This document shows, piece by piece, positions 7,631 through 16,730 of a stretch of 64,000 nucleotides of DNA. The notes under the pieces were generated by a model. The model had not been told where the DNA came from. It was given only the letters and a program-made list of their open reading frames with translations, and did no database searches. The stretch is from JAAYJG01 sp964450305 (GTDB taxonomy: Bacteria > Bacillota > Clostridia > DSM-8532), in contig CAYVFB010000005.1 in the NCBI GenBank assembly GCA_964450305.1, positions 1 to 64,000 on the forward strand. Direction: 5' to 3'. The position numbers and the translations under genes are program-made. The number at the start of each line of letters is the position of its first letter. Within the stretch, counting starts at the first letter, position 1.

Positions 7631-10600
7631 CTAATCTGCTCCGGCAATCATCGAATGGAATAAGTATTGGGTCTCTGTCGGCGATGTAACATCAAAGCTC
7701 GGGTCAACATCCCTATACTGGTGGTCGATGGTGATTCTGAGATTCCCACTATTAAATTCATCTATACTATCAATTTTATCCAATCCATCTGATGTCAGGT
7801 TTAGTATAAGCCTTCCGTTCAGAACCGATAGTATGAAATCGGATTGATCCTGAGCGAAAATGATGTCTTGAATAGCAACGTTGCTATTGTCAAATTCTAC
7901 AGTAATATCTTCCTCTGTGAGCTCAGATGAATTGATTGTCTGTGATAGCGTGATAACTATCCTGCCATAATCATCCAGGTCACCGGGAGCTCTTTGTTCG
8001 TATTCTACAGATTTAATATTTTGAACAAGAATACTGCCTTCTGCTGTGTCGGCTGCATTCCGAATGCCAGTCGGATCAAATGAAGAAGGATGGTTTCCTG
8101 CCTGGTCACTAATCTGTAGTCCATTGGTCAGTTCAACAGTGACTCCAAAGGGGTCCGTAAAGTTTGTATTGATCATGGTAATATTTATTTTGCCCGCATC
8201 CTCGCTGACCGTATACTCCGTACCATACTCAAAAGTAACGCCTTCCATATTATCTGTAATTGAGAAGCCAGGATCTCCGTTTCCGATGGTAACCGGCTCG
8301 TTGAATTCCACCACGACAATGTTTTGATCCTCGCCAGAGTCGGCCTTCACATATATTTTGTTTAACGTGGGTACGATTTTATCCTCCACGGTAAGCGCAT
8401 TGGCGGGTGCCAGTGCTTGCGAAATAGCTCCACTTGAAAGTATAATTGCTCCGGCATCAAAATGCACCTTTAACACGGAGGGGGTCGTATCGGCATCACT
8501 GCCGTCAAGTTTACAGTCCTCCGACAGGGATTGGCTCAAGGTAAAGGTGGCCGCGTTTGCAGTAACATTTTGGGTTGTTGCCGTCAGTGCAACAGCACTG
8601 TTGGGATTGCCGGCTTCGATAAAATGTATTTTACTGTCATCCAGCGTTCCAAATTCATAGTTGGATTTCATGTTGATTTTAATGGTGTTTGTAGCGATTG
8701 CCTCCACACTGTAAACCATTTCGGATACGGTCAATTGTGGCGGGGTATAAGGCTGAATATCAGAATGGGATAAGTATTTGGTCTCTGTCGGCGATGTAAC
8801 ATCAAAGCTCGGGTCAACATCCCTATACTGGAGGTCGATGTTGATTCTGAGATTCCCACTATCAAATTCATCTATACTATCAATTTTATCCAATCCATCC
8901 GATGTCAGGTTTAGTATAAGCTTTCCGTTCAGAACCGATAGTATGAAATCGGATTGATCCTGAGCGAAAATGATGTCTTGAATAGCAACGTTGCTATTGT
9001 CAAATTCTACAGTAATATCTTCCTCTGTGAGCTCAGATGAATTGATTGTCTGTGATAGCGTGATAACTATCCTGCCATAATCATCCAGGTCACCGGGAGC
9101 TCTTTGTTCGTATTCTACAGATTTAATATTTTGAACAAGAATACTGCCTTCTGCTGTGTCGGCTGCATTCCGAATGCCAGTCGGATCAAATGAAGAAGGA
9201 TGGTTTCCTGCCTGGTCACTAATCTGTAGTCCATTGGTCAGTTCAACAGTGACTCCAAAGGGGTCCGTAAAGTTTGTATTGATCATGGTAATATTTATTT
9301 TGCCCGCATCCTCGCTGACCGTATACTCCGTACCATACTCAAAAGTAACGCCTTCCATATTATCTGTAATTGAGAAGCCAGGATCTCCGTTTCCGATGGT
9401 AACCGGCTCGTTGAATTCCACCACGACAATGTTTTGATCCTCGCCAGAGTCGGCCTTCACATATATTTTGTTTAACGTGGGTACGATTTTATCCTCCACG
9501 GTAAGCGCATTGGCGGGTGCCAGTGCTTGCGAAATAGCTCCACTTGAAAGTATAATTGCTCCGGCATCAAAATGCACCTTTAACACGGAGGGGGTCGTAT
9601 CGGCATCACTGCCGTCAAGTTTACAGTCCTCCGACAGGGATTGGCTCAAGGTAAAGGTGGCCGCGTTTGCAGTAACATTTTGGGTTGTTGCCGTCAGTGC
9701 AACAGCACTGTTGGGATTGCCGGCTTCGATAAAATGTATTTTACTGTCATCCAGCGTTCCAAATTCATAGTTGGATTTCATGTTGATTTTAATGGTATTT
9801 GTAGCGATTGCCTCCACACTGTAAACCATTTCGGATAAGGCCATATGTGGTGGGGTATCGGGTGAATCATCGGCGATGGTTTCAGTTTTCACATTCACTG
9901 TTGCAGCTGCTTTTTTTGTATATCCTTTTATCGAGCCTTCTATTTTAAACGTTACGGAGACCTTTGTGTTCACCTTCTCCGGCCAGGTCACCTGCAGCTT
10001 CCCTGTTGTATTATCATCATACGTTACCCCAACCTCCTTTGGAAGCTCTGATAACGCATCTCCATTTTGTAAAACGTTAATCTCCACATCCTGGATAGTT
10101 TTAATTTTTCTCAACACATGAATGGTAGCCTCTGCATAGGCTGCTTCTTTGGAATCCTTCTGCCTGTAATACCCGGCGACAGGTTTTTGGACCTTGAATT
10201 CTCCGACCTTTGAGGTATCCACGTCTTCCCATGAAATACTATATTCCCCGTCCGTTTCTCCATCCGCTTTTACTTTCACCACTTGAATCACAGACCCAGT
10301 TTTTAGCTTTTCTCCTTTTTCCACTTCGATGATACCAATATCCAATGTCCCGGGATCCTTCACATATCCGTTTGCGGGGATTGTAACCTTTGCAACAATG
10401 TTTCTTGCGAGCTCCTGTATGTACCCTTGTATAAAGTATATTCCAGGCACATTCGTGTCTATGCTGTTTACTACATTCTCCTTCCAGAGAACATCAAATT
10501 GCTTTTGTAAACCATCTTCCGCAGATAATTTTATTGTATCGGTCAGTTTTATTTCTTCGCCGGGTAATACCGTCATTTCAATTGGAGCCCCTGTCTTATA

Positions 10601-12025
10601 GAGCAGCTTTTGGATTATTAGACCGTTAAGGGGAATTTTATAATATTTCAGTTCTTTAATTAAATCGTAGTAGTAGTATTCATTTCCCAGCTCCTTACCG
10701 GACAGTGTATGCGCCCAATAAGTTAACGACCCAGGTTCCAAAGTTAGCGGTAATGATTTTAATACGGCTACTCCATATTCCAATTGATCATCCATCGATG
10801 GTATTTTAGGGTATTGATAGAATAAGAATTTATAACACGTAATAGTGGCAGCTACCCGTATCGGTTCCCTTTTCATTGTCAGGTCGCTGATAGTCCCAAA
10901 AACAGTAATCTGGCCCTGCTCCTTCGTACTGATATCATGTGCATCCCAGGTTACAGGCATTTCAATGGTTACGCCGTCTAAACAGTTTACTTTAACGGTA
11001 CCGGGTAATACCGGCTTTCCTCCCACCTTTACTAAAATGTCGACATCATCGACAGAAATGAAATCACCCTGTACAGTAACCTCAGCGACTGCCTGAACGG
11101 AGGTATTTGCCATCAACCCATGTATGGTATATGTACCAGGCTTTTTCGTATCGATAGCTTGAATGTCATCATTGCTCCAGGTCACTGCTACATCTGCGGT
11201 TGTACCATTGTCAAACATGGCTTTTACCGTTCCAGGCAGTTGCGGCAGCTTTTCACCCAATGCCATATAAATTTTTATTGCTTCCACCTCTTTGACATAT
11301 GCATACGTAATTTTAGCTTTATCAAGCTCCTCCTTCTTTACATCACCGCTATCTAACAATGCCTTAATTACTGATTTACCATCAGCTTTATATTTCGCTT
11401 GCAGTGAGTGATACGTCATTCCAACCACGTCATCTTTTATGAGCGCCTTATCAAATGATACCGCTTGTCCCGCGGTCAATCCACCTACCTTTTCCAACTT
11501 TGTTAATGATTCATTATAAGTAAAATCACCATTATAACCCAACTGCTGAAGGATCAATGATGCATATGCTTTACCCACAAGAGGTGCTTGAGGTTGAAAA
11601 GAAAATGAACCTTTATTCTCGATGCCTTTAACGAAACCCTTGTCCACCGCATACGCAACCTGCTTTTTGGCCCAGGCAGCCACAGTACCGCCATCAGTAA
11701 ACTTGGTCAATTTCGCATTCGCATCCGCATCCGACAGAAGAAGTGCCTCATCCTCCTGCCCAAACATGCGCAAAAGCATCGTTACCCCAGTCTGCCTGTC
11801 CAATGGAGCTCCAAGGTCAGGGTCGAAGCGTTGCGTGGAAATCCCATTATACAGACCCACCTTGTTGAGCTGCACAGCCTCGCTTTCATGGCTCCCCTTG
11901 ATGATATTTCCATCCTCGTCTGCATAGTAAACATATTTAACCTCCGCTGAGGCCGCGGGCAGGTTTAATGTAATCATCATCACGATCACAAGAAGCAAAG
12001 ATAATAGTTTTTCAAGCTTTCTCAT
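7631..12025 (-). CDS. large secreted multidomain surface protein with SLH-like region, Ig-like domains and a duplicated module
   Basis: A 1464-residue exported protein of unknown exact role, likely held at the cell surface. Residues 1-27 form a signal peptide (basic start, hydrophobic core, AASA at the cleavage point). Residues about 50-165 resemble S-layer homology repeats (VGLYNGIS, AYAVDKGFVKGI, LVGKAYASLILQQLGY), which bind cell-wall polymers. Several bacterial Ig-like (Big_4-type) domains follow at about 240-400 and 640-715, each with a VTW motif. Residues from about 727 hold two almost identical modules of 370 residues with cadherin- or SwmB-like strands. The protein has its own promoter and terminator. 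No enzymatic motif was seen; adhesion or cell-wall scaffolding is inference. Confidence 0.85.
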   Translation of the reverse strand: MRKLEKLLSLLLVIVMMITLNLPAASAEVKYVYYADEDGNIIKGSHESEAVQLNKVGLYNGISTQRFDPDLGAPLDRQTGVTMLLRMFGQEDEALLLSDADANAKLTKFTDGGTVAAWAKKQVAYAVDKGFVKGIENKGSFSFQPQAPLVGKAYASLILQQLGYNGDFTYNESLTKLEKVGGLTAGQAVSFDKALIKDDVVGMTYHSLQAKYKADGKSVIKALLDSGDVKKEELDKAKITYAYVKEVEAIKIYMALGEKLPQLPGTVKAMFDNGTTADVAVTWSNDDIQAIDTKKPGTYTIHGLMANTSVQAVAEVTVQGDFISVDDVDILVKVGGKPVLPGTVKVNCLDGVTIEMPVTWDAHDISTKEQGQITVFGTISDLTMKREPIRVAATITCYKFLFYQYPKIPSMDDQLEYGVAVLKSLPLTLEPGSLTYWAHTLSGKELGNEYYYYDLIKELKYYKIPLNGLIIQKLLYKTGAPIEMTVLPGEEIKLTDTIKLSAEDGLQKQFDVLWKENVVNSIDTNVPGIYFIQGYIQELARNIVAKVTIPANGYVKDPGTLDIGIIEVEKGEKLKTGSVIQVVKVKADGETDGEYSISWEDVDTSKVGEFKVQKPVAGYYRQKDSKEAAYAEATIHVLRKIKTIQDVEINVLQNGDALSELPKEVGVTYDDNTTGKLQVTWPEKVNTKVSVTFKIEGSIKGYTKKAAATVNVKTETIADDSPDTPPHMALSEMVYSVEAIATNTIKINMKSNYEFGTLDDSKIHFIEAGNPNSAVALTATTQNVTANAATFTLSQSLSEDCKLDGSDADTTPSVLKVHFDAGAIILSSGAISQALAPANALTVEDKIVPTLNKIYVKADSGEDQNIVVVEFNEPVTIGNGDPGFSITDNMEGVTFEYGTEYTVSEDAGKINITMINTNFTDPFGVTVELTNGLQISDQAGNHPSSFDPTGIRNAADTAEGSILVQNIKSVEYEQRAPGDLDDYGRIVITLSQTINSSELTEEDITVEFDNSNVAIQDIIFAQDQSDFILSVLNGKLILNLTSDGLDKIDSIDEFDSGNLRINIDLQYRDVDPSFDVTSPTETKYLSHSDIQPYTPPQLTVSEMVYSVEAIATNTIKINMKSNYEFGTLDDSKIHFIEAGNPNSAVALTATTQNVTANAATFTLSQSLSEDCKLDGSDADTTPSVLKVHFDAGAIILSSGAISQALAPANALTVEDKIVPTLNKIYVKADSGEDQNIVVVEFNEPVTIGNGDPGFSITDNMEGVTFEYGTEYTVSEDAGKINITMINTNFTDPFGVTVELTNGLQISDQAGNHPSSFDPTGIRNAADTAEGSILVQNIKSVEYEQRAPGDLDDYGRIVITLSQTINSSELTEEDITVEFDNSNVAIQDIIFAQDQSDFILSVLNGRLILNLTSDGLDKIDSIDEFNSGNLRITIDHQYRDVDPSFDVTSPTETQYLFHSMIAGAD
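7658..8736 (-). repeat. tandem repeat copy 2 (C-terminal), period 1110 bp
   Basis: This block matches 8768-9846 base for base apart from roughly ten differences that I could see, at an exact offset of 1110 bp (370 codons). Most differences cluster near its low-coordinate end. It keeps the reading frame and encodes the last module of the surface protein. Confidence 0.95.
8768..9846 (-). repeat. tandem repeat copy 1, period 1110 bp
   Basis: First copy of the duplicated module, residues about 727-1085 of the surface protein. The linker between copies (8737-8767) differs from the segment beyond 9846. The high identity indicates recent duplication or ongoing gene conversion; copy number may vary between strains, and short-read assemblies could collapse it. 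Confidence 0.95.
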
Positions 12026-12153
12026 AAAAATCCTTCTTTCCTTTCAGGTCTACCTAACACTACTCTTTTCTGTTTTTATTCTTTCGATAAAGCATGTTGG
12101 ACAACAGCTTCTAAAAAGTACTTTAGAAATATGAATCGGTATCTTTTGACAAT

Positions 12154-12182
12154 ATTATATTGTAAATACTCACTAATTTCAA
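12154..12182 (-). promoter_or_regulatory. promoter of the surface-protein gene
   Basis: On the minus strand TTGAAA (12182-12177) and TATAAT (12159-12154) are 17 bp apart. The start codon lies about 120 nt downstream behind an AGAAGGA site. The remainder of the 12026-12344 gap is AT-rich and shows no gene. Confidence 0.75.
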
Positions 12183-12286
12183 TATTCTTCAAATAATATA
12201 TGTTGCTTCTGAAATTGCTAAACTTTAATTATGTATATAGAACCCTCTTTTTGCTCTTAAGGCCTCTATTCAGAGCCTCGACCCGT

Positions 12287-12320
12287 AAAAAACCGGGCGG
12301 AGATTTTTCCCCGGCCGGTT
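12287..12320 (-). terminator. terminator of the LonB-type protease gene
   Basis: On the minus strand a long GC-rich hairpin (arms 12310-12320 and 12291-12302, one mismatch) is followed by six T residues. It lies just after the protease stop codon. Confidence 0.85.
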
Positions 12321-12344
12321 ACGTTTTTCTGTATTTGCAAGCTC

Positions 12345-14744
12345 CTACCGATGCAACTGCGCCACAGTTTCTGCAAACTTCTTCAGTGTACCATACACCA
12401 GGTGGTTCACCGTGCCCTCCGGATAGGTACCATCCTCCCGCTTCTTTCCCGCTTCTACGCCTGTAAGGATTTCAATGCCCTCATCAACATTGCGGATGGC
12501 ATAGATGTGGAATTGTCCCGCCGCTACCGCCTCGGTAACCGCTTCATTCAAAACTAAATTGCGCACATTCTGGTGCGGGATGATCACGCCCTGATCTCCG
12601 GTAAAGCCTCTATACCGGCACAGCTCGAAGAAGCCTTCTATTTTTTGTGTCGCGCCGCCGATGGGCTGAATTTCTCCCCATTGGTTCACCGAGCCTGTCA
12701 CTGCAATTCCCTGACGAATGGGCAGGCCTGAAAGGCTTGACAGAATCGCGTACAACTCGGTGCTCGAAGCGCTGTCGCCGTCCACTCCGCCGTACATCTG
12801 CTCAAAGCACAGACTGGCCGTGAGCGACAGGGGAATATCCTGGGCGTATTTATGCCCGATATAGCCGCTCAGGATCATCACGCCCTTGGTATGGGAAACA
12901 CCACTCATGTCGGCTTCCCGCTCAATGTTCACAATGCCGCTCTTGCCCATATAGGTGGCGGCGGTAATTCTGGACGGTTTTCCAAAAACATAGTCTCCCA
13001 CATCCAGTACCGACAAGCCGTTGATTTGACCCACCACCATGCCTTCGGTATCGATCATGATGGTTCCGTCCTTTAATAGTTCCAACAGGTCTTCGTCATG
13101 TTTATTGGAACGGTAGTGTCTTTCCCGAATCGCCTTCTTCACGTGTTCTCCCGTTACCAGCGTGCCCCCGTCAATTTCACACCATGCTGCTGCTTCGGCT
13201 AAAACATTCACGATCTCGTTATACCGTGTTGTCAGCCTGTCCTGATCCTGCACCAGCCACGAGCAGTACTGGATGACCTCGGCCACGCCGGTTGGATCAA
13301 AATGGCGAATTCCTTCCTTCTTACAGAAAGCGCTGATAAACCCGGCCAATTTATGAATGTTCTCATCATTCCATTCCATGTCTTCATTAAAATCAGCCTT
13401 TATCTTGAACAGTTTTGCAAAATCACGGTCGTATTCATACAGAGCATGATAGATCACCGGGCTGCCGATGAGAATAACTTTCACATCCACCGGGACAGGT
13501 TCGGGCTTTATGGGTGAAACCGCCACCAAACCCATCTGCTCCTTGATATTCTCGATGGAGATTTGCCGGGTTTTTAACGTGCGCTTGATAACCTCCCAGG
13601 ACTGAGGATTGTTTATCACATCCAGCACCTGCAGGATTAGATAGCCGCCATTGGCCTGATGAAACAAGCCTGGCTTTATCATCGAATAATCCGAGGTGAT
13701 CGTTCCAAACTCATTTTCATAATCCACCCTGCCCAGCAGGTTGTAATAGGTAGGGTTATAATCTACAATGACCGGCGCGCCGGTAAGCCTGCTGTTATCT
13801 ACAAGCAGATTCACCTTGTACCGATCAGCCGGGTTTTCGATGGAGCGTTTCAGCATCATCGGTATCGCGACAGGGGCTTCTTCATCAGGTTCTTCTCCCC
13901 GGAAATAATCCAGGTTCTCCAGAATATCCTCCTCCACCTTCTTCAGATAGTTGGTGATATCTGCATTATCCCTGTATTTTTCCTTCAAATCTTCAATATG
14001 TATTCCTACGGCGAATAGCGCTATTTGGTTTTCCCATTCCTTCACCGCTTCTTCTGCTTCATTTTCCAGCTCCTTTATTTTACGGATGATCCCGTATGCT
14101 TCCTTCTGAAGTGCCTCGGAGCGCATGCTGATTTCAGCCTTTTCTTCATCGCTCAGATCCTTGAATGCTTCTTCGCTGATAGGTTCTCCGTCGATGAGGG
14201 GAACAAAGCACAATCCGGAAGTGGATATCTTCAAATTAAACCCGTGCTCCTGAGCACCCTGGCCCATAATCTCAACAAGCTCCTCCTTTTTCTCTTTAAA
14301 GCTGCTGAGTTTCTTTTCTCTTTCTTCTTCGTAATCTTCTCCCTCAAAGGCTTTGGAAATTTCCTGCTGAAGGATTTTTACGAAATTGTCCATCTCCTCC
14401 TTGAATACTTTCCCTTTGCCAGCCGGAAGATGAATGGCCCTGGGGGTGTTTATATCTTCAAAATTATACACATAGCACCAGTCATCGGGAGTCTTTCGAT
14501 TTTTTGCATGCTTTCTGGCCATATCCAGGGCCTGTCTGGTTTTTCCCTCGCCAGACTCACCTGCCATATAAATGTTATAACCGTCCATTTTAATATGAAG
14601 GCCAAATTCCATTGCTCCAATGGCTCGCTGCTGGCCTATAACGTCTCTGGATGGAGAGATCTGGGAGGTGTCTGTGAACTGAAAAAGCTTTGGATCACAG
14701 CTCCTTCTCAGCTTTTCCGAAGGAAGGCTTTGGTATTTACTCAT
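12345..14744 (-). CDS. Lon-like ATP-dependent protease (AAA_32 / LonB-type)
   Basis: A 799-residue soluble protease of the Lon family lacking the classical LON substrate-binding domain. A P-loop (AGESGEGKT, residues 61-69) lies close to the N-terminus, followed by a long coiled insertion with many Glu and Lys (about 130-290). The C-terminal part is the Lon protease domain with the catalytic dyad Ser658 (in GDSAS) and Lys701 (in GGATQKIEG). This layout matches the PF13654 family, which includes E. coli YcbZ. It has its own terminator, and AGGAGGAG before the ATG. A second, classical Lon is encoded at 34137. Substrates are unknown. Confidence 0.92.
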   Translation of the reverse strand: MSKYQSLPSEKLRRSCDPKLFQFTDTSQISPSRDVIGQQRAIGAMEFGLHIKMDGYNIYMAGESGEGKTRQALDMARKHAKNRKTPDDWCYVYNFEDINTPRAIHLPAGKGKVFKEEMDNFVKILQQEISKAFEGEDYEEEREKKLSSFKEKKEELVEIMGQGAQEHGFNLKISTSGLCFVPLIDGEPISEEAFKDLSDEEKAEISMRSEALQKEAYGIIRKIKELENEAEEAVKEWENQIALFAVGIHIEDLKEKYRDNADITNYLKKVEEDILENLDYFRGEEPDEEAPVAIPMMLKRSIENPADRYKVNLLVDNSRLTGAPVIVDYNPTYYNLLGRVDYENEFGTITSDYSMIKPGLFHQANGGYLILQVLDVINNPQSWEVIKRTLKTRQISIENIKEQMGLVAVSPIKPEPVPVDVKVILIGSPVIYHALYEYDRDFAKLFKIKADFNEDMEWNDENIHKLAGFISAFCKKEGIRHFDPTGVAEVIQYCSWLVQDQDRLTTRYNEIVNVLAEAAAWCEIDGGTLVTGEHVKKAIRERHYRSNKHDEDLLELLKDGTIMIDTEGMVVGQINGLSVLDVGDYVFGKPSRITAATYMGKSGIVNIEREADMSGVSHTKGVMILSGYIGHKYAQDIPLSLTASLCFEQMYGGVDGDSASSTELYAILSSLSGLPIRQGIAVTGSVNQWGEIQPIGGATQKIEGFFELCRYRGFTGDQGVIIPHQNVRNLVLNEAVTEAVAAGQFHIYAIRNVDEGIEILTGVEAGKKREDGTYPEGTVNHLVYGTLKKFAETVAQLHR

Positions 14745-14988
14745 GCATTTCTCCTCCTAAAAACAAACCTCTAAACCTTTGCAGCAGATCTGAATTCTGT
14801 ATTTGCGTTATCCCGGGGCATTATGATTCAAACAATCCCGGCCTGCCGCCTGACAATTCAATTCTATTCCAGGGTTGAATCACTTTGAACATGAAAAAAT
14901 ATCAGGCAATTTTTTAATACCCATATATTCACTGTAGTAACAAAACCATAATGATGTCCGGTGTATATGTTTTACTGTAACAAGGATG

Positions 14989-15462
14989 TTATTTTTTTGA
15001 AGGGAGATTGCGATGAAACCACATGATCAGGGCATCTTCCTGATCGTCACTGTAATAGCCCTTCCTCCTGCCCTCTGTTCTAAAACCGAATTTTTGGTAC
15101 AGGGAAATGGCCGGTTGATTTCCTGCACGAACTTCAAGGGTAAGCCCGCTCAGCTCGTATTCTTCGGCAGCTTCCAGAATTTTGTGCATCATGCGGGCTG
15201 CAATATTTTGTCTGCGCCAGAAAGGTTCCACAGCAATGTTCGTGATATGCCCTTCGCCCGCAATTATCCACAAGCCTGCATAGGCTATCACCTTATCTCC
15301 ACAGGTGGCAACATAGTACAATGCCAGCGGATTGTTCAGCTCATCCACAAACATTTGTCTTGACCAGGGGATCGTAAAGGAGTGTGCCTCCACCAAGGCA
15401 ATGCCATCGATGTCTTCGGGCTTCATTTGTCGGATCTCTATGTCATGTTCGGCTTTATCCAT
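14989..15462 (-). CDS. rimI: ribosomal protein S18 alanine N-acetyltransferase (GNAT)
   Basis: GNAT acetyltransferase, best assigned as RimI, which acetylates the N-terminal alanine of S18 in E. coli. The 157-residue protein has the typical IRQMKPEDIDGIALVE start, the acetyl-CoA loop around RRQNIAARMM and the NQPAISLYQKFGFRTEGRRKGYY motif. It overlaps tsaB by 8 nt and belongs to the tsaE-tsaB-rimI operon, the common arrangement. The biological target in Gram-positives is less certain than the family. Confidence 0.9.
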   Translation of the reverse strand: MDKAEHDIEIRQMKPEDIDGIALVEAHSFTIPWSRQMFVDELNNPLALYYVATCGDKVIAYAGLWIIAGEGHITNIAVEPFWRRQNIAARMMHKILEAAEEYELSGLTLEVRAGNQPAISLYQKFGFRTEGRRKGYYSDDQEDALIMWFHRNLPSKK

Positions 15463-16168
15463 CGGTTTTTTCTCCGCTTAAGCTGCCTTTCATTCTTTCG
15501 GCCTGAGATTTTCGCAGATAATTTGGAACGGCGGAAAAAGCGTCGGCTTCCAACCCCTGCCGGTGCATAAACATGGCCAGGCGGGCTACAGATGCGGCCC
15601 GGTGGGTAAATAGTTCATCCGGGGCAAAGGATGCGGCTATTTGCTGTTCCATCAGAAATGCCTTATGAAGTGGAACCGCGTCCCCGACAAAGCGCACAGG
15701 AGTATTCAGGCTTTTAACGATTTCAGCAAGCTGTTCAATGGGGATTGCGCAATCCTGATGGCAAACAGACACCGTATCCCCGTCAATCCGGTAGATCCCG
15801 GTAAATACCTGCCGGTTTCTGGCATCCATGATGGGGCATACCATACCGTCGGTTTCGCCAAGGGTGCAGGCTAAAGCCATCAGTGTGGGAACCTCGATTA
15901 AAGGGATCTTCAGCGCATAGGCAAATGCTTTCATCGTGACTACGCCGATGCGCAGGCCGGTAAAGGAACCCGGACCATTGGCTACGGCTAAAAGGTTGAT
16001 ATCAGTCATCTTCAGATCCAGCATGGCCAGCAGGGACTCAACCATGGGAATTACCTTCTGGGAATGGGTTCTGCCATTGCGTATGGTCAGCTCTCCTGTC
16101 ATATAGCCGTCGGTGGAAACAGCTGCGGTGGCTGCACTACCGGAGGTGTCCAAGGCCAGAATATTCAT
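15455..16168 (-). CDS. tsaB: tRNA threonylcarbamoyladenosine biosynthesis protein TsaB
   Basis: TsaB is the ASKHA-fold partner that, with TsaD and TsaE, makes the t6A modification of ANN-decoding tRNAs. The 237-residue protein has the N-terminal ILALDTSGSAATAAV motif and the NGPGSFTGLRIGV signature. Its ATG overlaps the tsaE stop (ATGA), and a GGAGG site sits in the end of tsaE, so translation is coupled. tsaD is not in the window. Confidence 0.96.
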   Translation of the reverse strand: MNILALDTSGSAATAAVSTDGYMTGELTIRNGRTHSQKVIPMVESLLAMLDLKMTDINLLAVANGPGSFTGLRIGVVTMKAFAYALKIPLIEVPTLMALACTLGETDGMVCPIMDARNRQVFTGIYRIDGDTVSVCHQDCAIPIEQLAEIVKSLNTPVRFVGDAVPLHKAFLMEQQIAASFAPDELFTHRAASVARLAMFMHRQGLEADAFSAVPNYLRKSQAERMKGSLSGEKTDG

Positions 16169-16596
16169 ATATCTGCCTCCTGTAAACTGATTTTCCGCTC
16201 ATCCATGGTGTTTTGCGTTCGCTCCAGATGAATCCATTTTGTGTGCGGGGGCAGCAAGGGACGAATCAGATCCGCCCATTCAATGACGCAAATATCGCCG
16301 CTGCCAAGATACTCTTCAAAGCCTATGTCAAAAAGCTCGTCTTCTGTCGATACCCTGTAAACATCAAAGTGGTGCAGGGTTACCGATGAACCGCGATAGC
16401 TGTGAACCAAAGTAAAGGTGGGGCTGGTAATATAGTCGTCTATGGACAGGCCTCTTGCTATTCCTTTTACAAGGGCTGTTTTTCCACTGCCCAGATCCCC
16501 GGTTATGGCAAGAATATCTCCGCATTTCAAAAGACCTGCCAGTTTCTTACCCACTTCAATGGTTTCAGCTTCATTTTCCGTGATATATTCTCGCAT
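16165..16596 (-). CDS. tsaE: tRNA threonylcarbamoyladenosine biosynthesis ATPase TsaE
   Basis: TsaE is the small P-loop ATPase of the t6A complex. I start it at ATG 16596 (143 residues) with a GGAG site 6 nt upstream; the open frame continues to 16734 but the extra residues do not resemble the family and the promoter lies there. The Walker A motif GDLGSGKT and the TSPTFTLVHSY and HFDVYR motifs are present. First gene of the tsaE-tsaB-rimI operon. Confidence 0.95.
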   Translation of the reverse strand: MREYITENEAETIEVGKKLAGLLKCGDILAITGDLGSGKTALVKGIARGLSIDDYITSPTFTLVHSYRGSSVTLHHFDVYRVSTEDELFDIGFEEYLGSGDICVIEWADLIRPLLPPHTKWIHLERTQNTMDERKISLQEADI

Positions 16597-16665
16597 TTCT
16601 TGCTCCAGACCAATCGGAATCTTATGTCTCCCAGTGCCGTTCGCATTGTCTGGGGAAACGATTCC

Positions 16666-16693
16666 ATTATAACATATCGCAGCGTGGCTGCAA
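16666..16693 (-). promoter_or_regulatory. promoter of tsaE-tsaB-rimI
   Basis: On the minus strand TTGCAG (16693-16688) and a consensus TATAAT (16671-16666) are spaced by 16 bp. It lies between the holin-like gene and tsaE and inside a long inverted repeat. Confidence 0.65.
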
Positions 16694-16724
16694 GCTTTGG
16701 AGTGTGAAAAGCGCTGCGATATGT
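16672..16724. repeat. 13-bp perfect inverted repeat around the tsaE promoter
   Basis: ACATATCGCAGCG at 16672-16684 is exactly repeated in inverse orientation at 16712-16724, with 27 bp between the arms. One arm abuts the -10 box. As RNA from the holin-like gene it would form a stem-loop but without a following U-tract. It may be an operator or a read-through control element; this is inference. Confidence 0.7.
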
Positions 16725-16730
16725 GTTCAC

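Noticed and set aside
8046..8327. Plus-strand open frames inside the surface-protein repeat
   Set aside because: They are mirror frames of the repeat on the opposite strand and appear twice only because the DNA is duplicated.
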